From Spongospora subterranea f. sp. subterranea (Eukaryota > Endomyxa: Phytomyxea > Phytomyxea > Plasmodiophorida): 23,475 nucleotides of DNA. Position numbers and translations under genes: made by a program. Location: contig JAUGWO010000284.1 of the NCBI GenBank assembly GCA_049724395.1, positions 1 to 23,475 on the forward strand, given 5' to 3'. Shown one piece after another: positions 7,959 to 17,273 of this stretch (position 1 is the stretch's first letter; every line of letters begins with the position of its first letter). The notes beneath the pieces are model-generated. The model was not told the origin of the DNA, searched no databases, and saw only the letters and a program-made list of their open reading frames with translations.

Positions 7959-8764
7959 GGAAGTTTTGATCAAACATCTGTTGGAGAGAGGCGCCACTAC
8001 TATCATTCCTGATTTGATGGGGATACTGCACTTCACCTGGCAATAATGACTTAAACTGTATTATGGACAATTCAAATTGTTGACTTATCAAAATAGCTTA
8101 TTACAGTTTCTACAGAAGTGATCAGATCATCATTGATATAATTAAAGCGGCGAGGTCCAAAACCAATCCACCTTGTGCTCCAGAATCCGATGACATCACG
8201 ATTCTTGCGTGTTTTAGTCAACAAACTGCTTAATAGCCTGTATGTTGGTCATATATCGGTCGGGCACATGAAAGGTCCTGATCTGATCTCACAGACCCAG
8301 AGATCTCGTCACCAAAATCATGGCTCTCTCGTGCGACGCTATAATCAATTCGAAGAACCATGATGGCCAAACTGCTTTCTGTTTGGCAGTAATTTGGATC
8401 GGTTGGTCAAATCCTCTGTCTGGCTCTGATCAGCGAGTTCAATACTAAGGTTCCTCAGTTTTGATATCGCCCAGATTCTGTTGGAGAACGGTGCCGATCC
8501 CACAATAGCGAATTGATATGGAATACACCATTGCACACTCTTCTATTGACTCTGTGAATTAAACAGATCTCACCAAACACTTCAACATTTACTGATGTTC
8601 TCACAGAACAGACGATTCTATTCTATCAATGATACACAATATTGATATCAACCACCTGTACAATGATGGGTCCACTATTTTCCATTGTGCTATTGAGTGT
8701 CGTCGGTTGGTCAATTGATATTGTGTGGACACTGATCGGCCCCTCAATAACACTGATTGATTAG
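7959..8764 (+). repeat. Left array unit 2 (decayed)
   Basis: The a-type exon (7959 on) loses one base in its second half. The b-type exon near 8117 keeps 'QIIIDIIKAA' but its insert is diverged. The 'DP' segment near 8297 has lost bases at its 5' edge, and the c-type exon has a stop or frame change near 8510. The d-type exon near 8606 is open ('SILSMIHNIDIN'). This is the most damaged left unit. Confidence 0.75.
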
Positions 8765-9552
8765 GGATGTTTTGGTTATGAAATTGTTGAAGAGAGGCGC
8801 CGACCCCATTATTTCTGATGTTATTGGGAATACAGCACTGCACCTGGCGATAGTGCATAATCTGTACACACTTGTAATCTTATTATATTTTCCAGAAATC
8901 TCATGTTAAGTCTTATAGAAGTGACGAGACCATTATATCTATCCTTGAGGCGGCAACACCAAGAACGGGCGATATTCTGGGTCATGACGGGATGATGGAT
9001 CCCTCAGTGTGTTCGAGTGGAGAGTAAGTTCATGATCGGCTGTATATTGTTGATAATTGTGTCGAGACCATTGAAGTCGCTGATCTGATCTCACAGGGAC
9101 CCAGATGTCAACCGTCAGGCCACGTCAGAAATAATCAATTTCAGAAACCGAACATGGCAGACTGCTCTGTTTCTGGCAGTTTCTCTTGCACGGTTGGTTG
9201 AAATGAGAGTCTGGTTCTGATCACATCTTCAGTAATTTGTTTTTGTATTTCCAGTTTTGATATCGTTCAGATTCTTCTGGAAAGAGGTGCCAATCCCAAT
9301 ATAGCAGATATTGATGGGAACACACCATTCCACACCCATATACCAACTGAATTGTATATCGCCCAAATATCACCATATATTGAAATACCTACTCATGTGC
9401 CAACAGGACAGACGAAATCATCATATCAATGATTAAAACTATTGATGTCAACAACCCGGGCAATACTAGGGCAACACTTCTTCAGAGGGCAATTGAGTGT
9501 AATCGGTTGGTCCTAGTTCGTATTTGACCCCTCAATTAAACTTATGTTATAG
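8765..9552 (+). repeat. Left array unit 3 (fully open, five exons)
   Basis: Exons 8765-8863, 8919-9023, 9097-9192, 9255-9353 and 9407-9505 are all open, in phase, and sum to 498 bases (166 codons). The introns are 55, 73, 62, 53 and 47 bases and all follow GT-AG; the second has a perfect GTAAGT donor. Motifs include 'GNTALHLAI', 'WQTALFLAV' and 'FDIVQILLERGANPNIAD'. This unit shows best how the intact gene was built. Confidence 0.85.
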
Positions 9553-10020
9553 AGAAGTTGTGGTCAAGTATTTGTTGAAGAGAGGCGCCAATCCCCTTGT
9601 CCCCGATCTTAATGGGAATACAGCACTGCACCTGGCGATATATCATAACCTGTAGACTGCTATTCTGTGTATATAGTCAAAATATCTGATTGAGATCTCA
9701 CAGAAGTAAGCAGATCATTATCGATATAATTGAGGCCTCGCCGTTCCTCTTTGTGGACCAGGATGAGATGAAGGAACGTTATGGGAGATTGGGTGGATCA
9801 TTGGTTCCTTTTGGCCGGTCATTGTTAACACATGTCCAAAACATCAACACCGCTAAATTGAAATCTCAGGAAAATTTGGCGAATATTCAGTGTGGCGTGT
9901 CCAACAATAATCACACTCAAAAATCATAATGCTGAAACTGCACTTGATCGGGCAATTTCCACACAGCGGTTGGTCAAATTTGCGCCTGGTCAACCCCATC
10001 AACTACTTGTGCTAATCTGA
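9553..10020 (+). repeat. Left array unit 4 (partial)
   Basis: The a-type exon 9553-9651 is open ('GNTALHLAIYHNL'). The b-type exon from about 9707 is open but carries a different insert ('DQDEMKERYGRL'), and the next segment ends in 'NAETALDRAISTQR' before a GTTGGT donor at about 9969. The counterpart in the right arm has the same insert, so this variant is old. Confidence 0.8.
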
Positions 10021-10900
10021 CGTCATCAAAGGGTTGACCTATTTGACGTTTTATCGACGAACTGGAGATGGAGAGTATGTGGCTGAAATCCATTCCTCAA
10101 ATGCAGCAAAGGTCCCTTGGTGCTGATGGTTGAGCTGGGAATCTTATTGAATCTATAAACTGGGGACATCGAGGCACATTTCCTGATCGAAAAAGATTTC
10201 CATGAATTTTTCGGGGGCCGATTTGACCACATTGAAACCGTCAAAATTCGGTGGCAACATATGCTTATTCGGCAATTTTCCAGCCAGAGCATGGTTTCCT
10301 CGGCGAATAACATTGGAAGTCGATCACCAGAGTCGCAGTACTCAAATGCAGAGACGCAAACTGATCCATTTTGTCTTTTATAAGGTGCTAATGGTCCCAC
10401 TTACAATGGCTAAAAAACTTCTTTAGATTGCCTACATTCAAACCGTCCAAAGCGCCTTCAAAGTTGCCAGATGCACCTAAGATATCTATCAGATGGGTTA
10501 TTGTAGGTGATGTTGTTGAGACGATTAAAATCCCTGTACTGGACAGCCTCAGGATTCCACAAACTGTTGGACGTGACCCGTTGGAATATCAAACTGCATT
10601 GACGACGACATAGGACAGCAGTTGATTGATGATAATGGAGCCGATCCCACCGGCGGTAGGGTCACGGTAGACTTCTGAAAAACCGTCCAAATGCACTTGG
10701 TGGAAGGATGAGCTGTTTGATTGTGTCCAAACGCTTATCGTGTCATTTGTCTTCCGGATGATCAGAAATATTGATTTCCATTCAGTGAATCACAAATAAC
10801 GTGTTCATGGACCGTTTCAAATTGCTATCGCCGACTTGACTGAAAAAATGTTGTGTTTAACAGAAACATCAACGTCTGTCACTACAATTCATCGATCCTC
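10021..10900 (+). pseudogene. Degenerate 3' part of left ankyrin gene
   Basis: Downstream of unit 4 lie weaker segments: 'VDLFDVLSTNWRWR' after an AG at about 10029; a hydrophilic stretch near 10210-10350 ('SPESQYSNAETQTD'); then ankyrin-like pieces, 'YQTAL' near 10590, 'LIDDNGADPTGG' near 10620-10660, and 'MIRNIDFHSVNHK' near 10760-10795 followed by a TAA that the right arm shares. The order matches the right arm. Exon borders cannot be fixed. It may be the C-terminal end of the gene. Confidence 0.5.
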
Positions 10901-10943
10901 GATTGTACAGACAATCGTCGCATCCATTGTATTTGATTGACTG

Positions 10944-12016
10944 TGAATGAGGCCATTGATTCACACTACTCTCATAATTCAAATTGAACAATGGGAACTT
11001 CTGAACATCATGACGAACTGCCGTTTTATAAATGATTGCACAAACAGTCATCGGGGGTGCGGTCTCTGTTCCAGTTCAACAGCTCCAGGTCCGATTGCAA
11101 ACGACAAAGGAATCGTTTGCGACAAAATGTTTGAGAGTCTGAGCTGATTGTATTTGTTCTGAATAGCATACCGAAACGATGATGGCATAATAGGCTGTGC
11201 GGCAAGCATTATCATGATTAAATCGATACAGAAAGTGACAATGCTGAGACCGCGGTGAGAGCTCGGACACTCAGTCTTCGGGCGAATCTTGCACTCGTCG
11301 ACTATCAACAACCATCAAAATGACTCTCATGTTCCTGAGTATATTGGAAACCCACAACAATCAGATCACCTTCTATCCAAGCCGGCAGATAAACTGGACC
11401 AGATGCAGATACGGTTGTTGACATTCTGGGAAGCTGGCGACAGGACCGTTGAAGTTCCCTAATATTGACGACGTGTCGAACAAATCCGATGTTGCCGCGC
11501 CATATCTATCAATCCGATCAATTTTTAGCAATTCACTATTGCTCCTCTAATTCCCCTCGGGAAATCCACAGGTATTGCGATTCGGATTAAGACCTGTCCG
11601 ACAGGCTCAACGATAATCATTCCCGAATTGACTGGCTATTAACGACTGCGATCACTTTCAATGTGTCAAAGGCCCCGTGCTGTTAACGCCTTCTCAGTTA
11701 TCGGTTTCGAAAGTCGTGTCAGGCATCGCCAGGGGACTTTATCAACCCGAAACCCGAAATATTAAACCTCAATGCTTGCGGCGTCCTAAAGCTCGCGTAG
11801 TTCATTATCCATAGAAACAATGTCAAAGGAGCGAGTCTGACCGATTGATATAAGAGATTTATCCAGGGGAGGAGCAACTCCAAGGTTGTTCCGGTAATCT
11901 TGGGACTGTAAGGTAGATCGGTTAGTCCTCGTATATTGGTTCGAAAGACATAAAGTCCTAAGGATGAGGATTTAACGATTCCAAAACTAGAAAGCTGTAG
12001 AACCTAGAGCATCTTT
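10944..12016. other. Spacer, no recognised gene; one coding-looking stretch
   Basis: The only coding-like signal is 11230-11460 (+): 'NAETAVRARTLSLRANLALV', then, after a one-base shift, 'NDSHVPEYIGNPQQSDHLLS' ending at TAA near 11460. 'NAETA' recalls the end of an ankyrin segment in the arrays, but the rest is not ankyrin-like. 11461-12016 shows no feature. Confidence 0.35.
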
Positions 12017-12310
12017 TTGCCCTCTCATCGCAATCCGATGACCGACCTACACTTGATTATACTGAACGTGAATCGACTTTTACATCGGGCCACGTTCGAA
12101 AACGGCAAAACCAGAGCGACCAGACCGCTTGCGCAATACGGCAACGAACTTTCGTCGTCGCTGGAAACGGATCCCAATTTTCAGCCTGCGTCGGAACCGT
12201 CCGATCCACTGGTGCGCCATTTGCCAACGTGGCCCTCAGCAATGTCGACTCACTTTCACCCCCAAATCGGTCACTGGTTTATGGTGAAAGTCCCAAAGTG
12301 GGTTAGGTGA
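12017..12310 (+). CDS. Unrecognised open frame
   Basis: A 97-codon frame, rich in S, P, R and H with no membrane segment and no motif I recognise. Another forward frame over the same bases reads 'RRRWKRIPIFSLRRNRPIHW' with a Cys-x2-Cys, also unrecognised. The local composition is more GC-rich than the flanks, which could mean an exon. Weak support; it may be chance. Confidence 0.2.
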   Translation: MPSHRNPMTDLHLIILNVNRLLHRATFENGKTRATRPLAQYGNELSSSLETDPNFQPASEPSDPLVRHLPTWPSAMSTHFHPQIGHWFMVKVPKWVR

Positions 12311-12630
12311 AGAGATTCTCTCCCAGCCCACGTGAACGGGAACCGATTCCCCTGTTTGAGGACGCGACACTATCCGCCAAGAGACATTCTGACCACTCCT
12401 GTTCTGCTCAATCGTGATATATCGCCCAGAATGACATGACGCTGAATATCACTAAAACTAGCGTTATTTCGTTAAAGCATTTTTTGAACGGGCGTTTCTG
12501 AGCTTATAATCGTAAACTGAACTTCCAACGCCTGCATCTGCTACGATATTCAGCGTTGTGATTTTGAGAGTGCTATGCACCATGGTGCTATGTACGACTA
12601 ATTGGACATAGCGATATTCCCTTTTAGGTT
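12311..12630. other. Gap without recognisable feature
   Basis: No open frame, repeat or RNA structure that I can support. Confidence 0.5.
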
Positions 12631-12634
12631 TTGC

Positions 12635-12892
12635 AGCAAATTTTTTTCGTCATTTTGCGTGAACTCCAGAGGCTTTTTCTCAGGCTGTGGTTGGAATATT
12701 GGGTTTTGAATTGGTGCAATACGTGGAGGTTTCGGGGTTTTGAATACATATTTATTGATATTGCACCTGAACGTACATTGGTGAGTCGTTTTTTTTTGTT
12801 TCGTTCATGGAATCAAAATGTAATGTACAGATTGCTCTGAATTCACTCTACGGCTTGGCAATATTTTCTGTTGAGCGCTTGATGACGGTGAT
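12635..12892 (+). CDS. Possible two-exon fragment with membrane-like segments, unrecognised
   Basis: After an AG at 12633-12634, a frame runs to 12780 ('FEYIFIDIAPERTL'). A GTGAGT donor at 12781 and a 'tgtacag' acceptor ending at 12830 would remove a 50-base intron, and the frame continues 'IALNSLYGLAIFSVERLM' to a stop at 12892. A neighbouring frame, 12880-12955, is strongly hydrophobic ('VAVIWKLLTVVPIVLYSHLV'). The splice signals and hydrophobic pattern suggest a piece of a membrane protein, perhaps broken. I do not recognise the family. Confidence 0.3.
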
Positions 12893-13029
12893 GTGGCGGT
12901 GATATGGAAACTGTTGACCGTTGTCCCGATCGTATTGTATTCCCACCTCGTCTGACTGTCGATATGGTATATCAATACAAAGTTTTTCGAAATCATTCGA
13001 TCTGACGAACTACTTTCATTAAGAAAAGT

Positions 13030-13052
13030 TATGAACGATTTAATCGTTCATA
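13030..13052. other. Perfect 10-bp hairpin
   Basis: 'tatgaacgat' and 'atcgttcata' pair around a 3-base loop. The next bases, 'ggttcaatccgg', resemble a tRNA B box, but no A box or cloverleaf is present. Role unknown. Confidence 0.6.
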
Positions 13053-13160
13053 GGTTCAATCCGGAGTGATATTTAGCTATTCCTCCGGTTTACTGTGCAC
13101 ACCATTCAGAGGTACTCATACTCTATCGCTGAAGCGTAGATTATTTAGGGTATCGAGGGA

Positions 13161-13915
13161 TTGTTAACAAAACCGTTGCAAATGCTGGTTTTTCGCTTAT
13201 TAAGTGCAGTAAACTGTTGCAATACAATATGCCTTCCAATGAACAATCTCTCTAATTCGTCCGGTATTCATTCTGCTTTGATCACCGAGAAACCTTTGGG
13301 GAATTGTCATCTGGCGGCCCCCGAGATTATCTCTCGCGCCTGCGATCAATATCTGGTAACTATCATCATGTCGGGCGCTAAGCTCGTGGAAAGAGTCTGT
13401 AGAACACGCTGATCATATTAAACAATCCAGTGCCCACCGCGACAAGCCCAAAACATGGCCTCCAGAGTTAAAAACCCAGCGAATCTGGTTTTTACCAGAA
13501 ACCTACTCCTCGACGCAAAAAGGAAAAAACAAGGCAAAAGGGCGATGATTCAATAGTCGGAGGCTTTCCCTAGAACTGGGCGCTTCCTTGTTAGCTGCCC
13601 ATTTGGAATCCAAACCAAGAATTTCACATACGGCGGAAGATTGGACGTTGTGATGTTCCGAATGTGCATTGGCATGCAAGATCGTGGGGTTTTTTTATTT
13701 AGTCGATTGAGCATGATCGTGAAAACCAACGCAGCTCGTTATTTCCAAGGAATGCTAGGCGGTCTGAGTTTTCCCCAGGAAATGGCAGAGTCAATCTGGA
13801 AGGGCAAGATTGCCCAACAATCATCGCCGAGGCTGTCGCTAGCCATGATCTCTTGGGTCTAACACATTTGTTTACTTTGGAATATCAGAACTGAAACAAA
13901 TTCTGTTCCCCTGGT
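13161..13915 (+). other. Spacer with short coding-looking stretches, unrecognised
   Basis: Several forward frames look briefly coding: 13161-13412 (83 codons), 13641-13862 (73 codons) and a stretch ending near 13893 that reads 'NLEGQDCPTIIAEAVASHDL'. None matches a family I know, and no consistent splicing joins them. They may be remnants of a gene or chance frames. Confidence 0.2.
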
Positions 13916-14487
13916 CGCTTTATCGACTACTGAAGGCCGGCGATGGCAGCACCTCGTCAAGACGATATCACAAGATGTCAACATCCCAAATTATTGATGG
14001 TAAAGTGAACTTTGAGCATAACCACCGGCATTGAGTACACTATCAAGCGAAAACGGTCGATAATGGGTATATAGGACCCAGGGTCCAAACTGCCAACGGA
14101 AATGCAGATCTCAACAATTGCGAATTACCATTGTGCAAATGAATCACCGAAAGAAGGATCAACAGCGAAAAACAATCGATAAAAAGTTCCTTTCGATTTT
14201 CGCTTGATTTCTTTGCTTTTCTCGTCCTCAGATTACGCCCCCACCCTCTTCCTTTCATGCTGTGACCCCAGAGAATGTTGCCCCCGTCAGGTGGAAGTAC
14301 AACGTGACAAATGGTGACAGAGGAATGTTGCCGTGAAAGAGTGGTGGCGCCATGTAACGGGCAGCGGTCGGAGCGGGCAAGGTGAAGGGCGAGACGATCG
14401 CTAGACACATCCACCAGAGCATACAGGACGAGATGTTCTGTTGAATTCAATCTTTGTTGACGGACTTCGCTATTTTGCCAGCGCCCA
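13916..14487. other. Upstream region of the palmitoyltransferase gene
   Basis: A reverse-strand frame of 135 codons (14043-14450) is open but shows no family motif and lies over the likely promoter region of the gene that starts at 14517. No TATA box could be named with confidence. Confidence 0.3.
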
Positions 14488-14499
14488 AGAGCGCGCTCT
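14488..14499. promoter_or_regulatory. 12-bp perfect palindrome 17 bases before start codon
   Basis: 'agagcgcgctct' is a perfect palindrome immediately upstream of the palmitoyltransferase ATG at 14517. It could be a dimeric transcription-factor site or sit in the 5' leader. Only the palindrome is seen. Confidence 0.35.
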
Positions 14500-14516
14500 A
14501 ATCCGTCTAAAACCCG

Positions 14517-15676
14517 ATGGACCCGTCAGCCGTGCAGAACGTCGCTATCGCCACCAATACCTACACGTTGCGATATTCATGGCCAGGGCGTAATCCTCCC
14601 ATCTGTGCTGGTCTGGATCTCCTCAACCTTGTTTATTCCCGCCATTAACTAATGGCCAACTTACATCAGGTCGTTGCCTTCGCGGTCCTGATCCTGGAAT
14701 ATTGTTTGTCACTTCATCGTTATTGATCGTAATGCCCTGCATATGTTTATGGAACGAAGCCATACCTCTATCGCCTATCGGCATCCTTTCCGTTGTTCTG
14801 CCCATTGTCGTCCTGGAATTTTTGCTGTTTCGCGCCAGTTTCACCGAACCTGGAATCATTCCGAGATTGGTTAAGGCCCCGGCGCGGATCGGATCGGATC
14901 CTGCACCAACGGTCAAAATCGGCACCAGAACTGTGGCGCTGACGTGGTGCTATACGTGCCTGCATTGGAAACCGATTAGGACACACCATTGTCGGGAAAT
15001 TGACTGCTGTGTTATGGAAATGGACCATTATTGCCCTTGTAAGCCCAGAACCACATCGCCCATCATAACATTGATTTCAATCGAGTTTCATTATAGGGAT
15101 TTCCAACTGTGTTGGGAAAAGGAATTATCGCCATTATGTTCTGTTTGTCTGGTTGTCATGTGAGTCCCCCAGCGCATTTCACGTCATCGCTTGCCAGGTC
15201 TAAATCTGTTCTCTAGCCGCGTTGGACATTTACGCCATGGGGTCACAAATATTATTAATCGTCGAGTGGGTGGACTCAGGATGGCCTTCAAATCAATGGT
15301 GCGTTTCGAACTAGGGGCGCTCATTTATATATCGGGTTTTTATGGTTCACCCAGGATCCCCATCATTTCCTGTGTCGCCACGTTCGTATTGTTCCTGCTG
15401 CTCTGGGGACTGTTCCCTTTGGCCCTATACCACGCGTGGCTCATCGCCAAGGGCAAAACGACCGCCGAGCACGTCAAAGGAATCGACATGGTGTCGCTTT
15501 ACGAGCATCCATCGTCGTGTCTGGGCAATTATCGCCACATCTTCCGCCGCCCAATCCCGGAGTCTCTAGTAGATCTTGGCGCTTCTTGCGACATCGAAGG
15601 GCGAATCGCCTCCGCTCCGATCCTGGTTGTAGAACCCAATTTCTGCAGTGTTGCGATCCCCGAGATATTGTCATAG
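14517..15676 (+). CDS. DHHC-type palmitoyltransferase (Erf2/ZDHHC9-like), DHYC variant
   Basis: Five exons: 14517-14610, 14670-15038, 15097-15159, 15217-15298, 15355-15676 (930 bases, 309 residues). All junctions are GT-AG and keep one frame. An in-frame TAA at 14508 fixes the start at 14517. Order: N-terminal 'WPGRNPPICAGRCLRGPD' (22-39), like the Erf2/ZDHHC9-14-18 'FPGRN.F.C.GR' box; two membrane segments (about 42-59 and 68-85); 'TEPGIIPR' (90-97); cysteine-rich domain 125-165; two more membrane segments (about 169-193, 204-229); 'TTAE' (238-241); and a C-terminal block like 'NPY...N' of the clade. These enzymes attach palmitate to cysteines of membrane proteins, e.g. Ras, at Golgi/ER membranes. 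The oddities are DHYC (150-153) in place of DHHC, and Ile142 where a zinc-binding Cys is expected, with an extra Cys at 144. Erf4-type partners are not seen nearby. The family call is secure; activity is uncertain. Confidence 0.92.
14611..14669 (+). other. Intron 1 of the palmitoyltransferase gene (59 bp)
   Basis: Donor 'gtctgg', branch-like 'aactaat', acceptor 'acatcag'. It splits a Gly codon (G32) and joins 'PICAG' to 'RCLRGPD', which restores the clade motif. Confidence 0.9.
15039..15096 (+). other. Intron 2 of the palmitoyltransferase gene (58 bp)
   Basis: Donor 'gtaagc', acceptor 'attatag'. It splits the Trp codon of 'DHYCPW' and joins it to 'ISNCVGKRNYR'. The match to the family across the joint makes this intron certain. 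Confidence 0.95.
15160..15216 (+). other. Intron 3 of the palmitoyltransferase gene (57 bp)
   Basis: Donor 'gtgagt', acceptor 'ttctctag' after a pyrimidine run. Joins 'VLFVWLS' to 'ALDIYAMGSQILLIV', giving a continuous membrane segment. An earlier AG at 15196-15197 also keeps a frame but gives a non-hydrophobic product. Confidence 0.85.
15299..15354 (+). other. Intron 4 of the palmitoyltransferase gene (56 bp)
   Basis: Donor 'gtgcgt', acceptor 'tcacccag'. It splits a Trp codon and joins 'SGWPSNQ' to 'IPIISCVATFVLFLLLW', the start of the last membrane segment. Confidence 0.88.
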
Positions 15677-15776
15677 GATTTCATGACGGGTGCAGAATCC
15701 ATCCGAGCGGAAGTCGTATAAGGCTGCACGCGTTGTCGCTAGGCTCGTCCATCTAACAATGTATAGTTTGGCGACA

Positions 15777-15800
15777 CCAGATGGAATATAGTCCATCTGG
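15777..15800 (+). other. 9-bp hairpin downstream of the palmitoyltransferase stop
   Basis: 'ccagatgga' pairs perfectly with 'tccatctgg' around a 6-base loop, about 100 bases after the stop codon, so probably in the 3' untranslated region. No AATAAA was found within about 250 bases of the stop. It could act in RNA stability or 3'-end formation; that is inference. Confidence 0.5.
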
Positions 15801-17167
15801 GACGGCAATCGCTTTGCTTCATTTTGGTGTGTAAGGGCTACCCAACACCGAATACTAACAGATTCTAACATAACTCTATTCACCTATACACTATATCGAA
15901 ATACCTATTCAGTAGCAACAACGTGTGTTTCGGGGGTTAACTTTCGTTCATCAGCGATAATGGTAAATCCGTTTAAGACCAACGGAATCATCGCCATAGC
16001 GACCGCCTCTTTGACGTGTCAACGATGGCCAACATTCAATTCATTTATGGGCTGTCGCCTGACCAACAATCTACAACTCATGAACGATCTAGATCGATAT
16101 CAACTGCGATCAAATGTCATTCTATGTGTCATCACATTTCACCACAGTTGCCGTTTGGTCAACCAACCGATTTCCCATAAATGCCAACCAACGATGGTTC
16201 TAGAACTGAATTTGACCGCCACGAACGAAGATAACGCATGTCAGTACGATGAAACAAACCAGTTCTCGCGATTGTCGAAACACAGCTGACGTTCCCTGTT
16301 GGTTGGTGAACTATCTCATCGTTTGCCTCAGATGCAATGTAGCAATAGAAAGGGAACGACATCAAAGAATCGATAAAGAAAGTCGCCACTGTAGTAGGTT
16401 ACCGTACTTGATCAAGTAATCAACATTTCAGATATCAATATTATATGTGGCCAAAATCAGGGGCGGATTGCCTGATTTTTTCGTTGAATTTCAGAGGCAC
16501 CTTTGTAACAGTTCATCACTCATAGGATCAAGTTGAATTCGAAAATAGCGTTTGTTTTTTATTGTGTTGATGTCGTTGAATATATGAAATGTAATTCAAG
16601 GTCGCTGGTTTTCGAGCCATGATTTATAAACTCCATTGTCCTCGTGTTTGGCTAGAAAATTTCCAAATTCATCTTGATCTAGCGAACGATGATCTCGACC
16701 ATATCTTCTCGACAACTGACGCTTTTTTCAAATGCGGGACTTATATTTGTTGTTTTCTTGACCTTTCATGGATGATAAGTTCGTGTCCATCCCTTCAACG
16801 GCTTCTTCATGTCACGAAATCATGTCCTTTCGGTCAATTTTATATGTTCCTCCAGGTTCCGAATCACATCGTATTTTTTCATGAATCATATTTTTTCTTG
16901 AAAGCCTGTTTAAGCGGCTTGCTTGCAATCAAATCACAAATTTGAGGTTGCTTGTAACTTGACTGCAAAAGTGGCTTGTTGCTGCATCAAAGATAACCAA
17001 TAGATGTTCGCCTGGATAGAGCGTAGCCATCGAAGATAAGGACAACATCCCTGATTATCCATCCAATGCTTTGATGACAAGTGACCCTGCTGGTTCCATC
17101 CCAATAAGAATATCGCCTAGACAGTGTATGTTAATACAAAGGATGTTAATAGTAAACGAACGACGTT
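15801..17167. other. Spacer without recognised gene
   Basis: Contains a textbook branch-site string 'tactaac' near 15854 and forward frames at 15960-16289 (109 codons) and 16619-16945 (108 codons, partly hydrophobic). The second overlaps a reverse frame that looks equally coding ('LDQDEFGNFLAKHEDNGVYK'). None is recognised. AT-rich runs are frequent. Confidence 0.3.
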
Positions 17168-17197
17168 GTCCGAACTGAGCTTTTGCCCAGTTCGGAC
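17168..17197. other. Perfect 10-bp hairpin
   Basis: 'gtccgaactg' and 'cagttcggac' pair around a 10-base loop. No T-run follows. Function unknown. Confidence 0.65.
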
Positions 17198-17273
17198 CGT
17201 ACGCTTTAGTAGTTATTTAGTATTATCTAGTTAGGCATGAATCCTAGCAAGTACCGTTCATGACAGTATCTCT

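Larger units (their letters stand above)
6515..10900 (+). pseudogene. Multi-exon ankyrin-repeat gene, left array (partly decayed)
   Basis: A forward gene made almost wholly of ankyrin repeats, each on an exon of about 99 bases separated by GT-AG introns of 47-73 bases. The first clear exons are 6834-6932 ('GNTPLHIAAGRS'), 6984-7097 ('KTPLHFAADYEW') and 7158-7256 ('GYTPLHLAIQRNL'). Then come tandem units of about 800 bp (starts 7158, 7959, 8765, 9553), each coding four repeats. An older-looking start, 'NGSPALIAAIKKG', lies near 6530 and needs a frame change. Ankyrin repeats are protein-binding scaffolds; the partner is unknown. Units 1 and 2 carry frame breaks while unit 3 is wholly open, so the gene is either a young pseudogene or was partly assembled from decayed units. 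No start codon, signal peptide or membrane segment could be fixed. It runs toward the palmitoyltransferase gene. Confidence 0.75.
6885..10943 (+). repeat. Left arm of giant inverted repeat
   Basis: This stretch is matched, inverted and in the same order, by 18937-23475. At the inner border the shared sequence ends at 'gattgactg' (10935-10943), opposite 'cagtcaatc' at 18937. The outer border of the match is at least 6885, where the right arm leaves the window. Confidence 0.9.

Noticed and set aside
13030-13070. tRNA gene ('ggttcaatcc' B-box-like)
   Set aside because: No A box, no acceptor stem and no cloverleaf; the hairpin before it does not fit a tRNA arm.
10021-14517. A single ankyrin-DHHC gene (HIP14/Akr type) joining the left array to the palmitoyltransferase
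   Set aside because: The enzyme has its own ATG with an in-frame stop just upstream, 3.6 kb of non-matching sequence separates them, and its motifs are of the Erf2/ZDHHC9 clade, which lacks ankyrin repeats.
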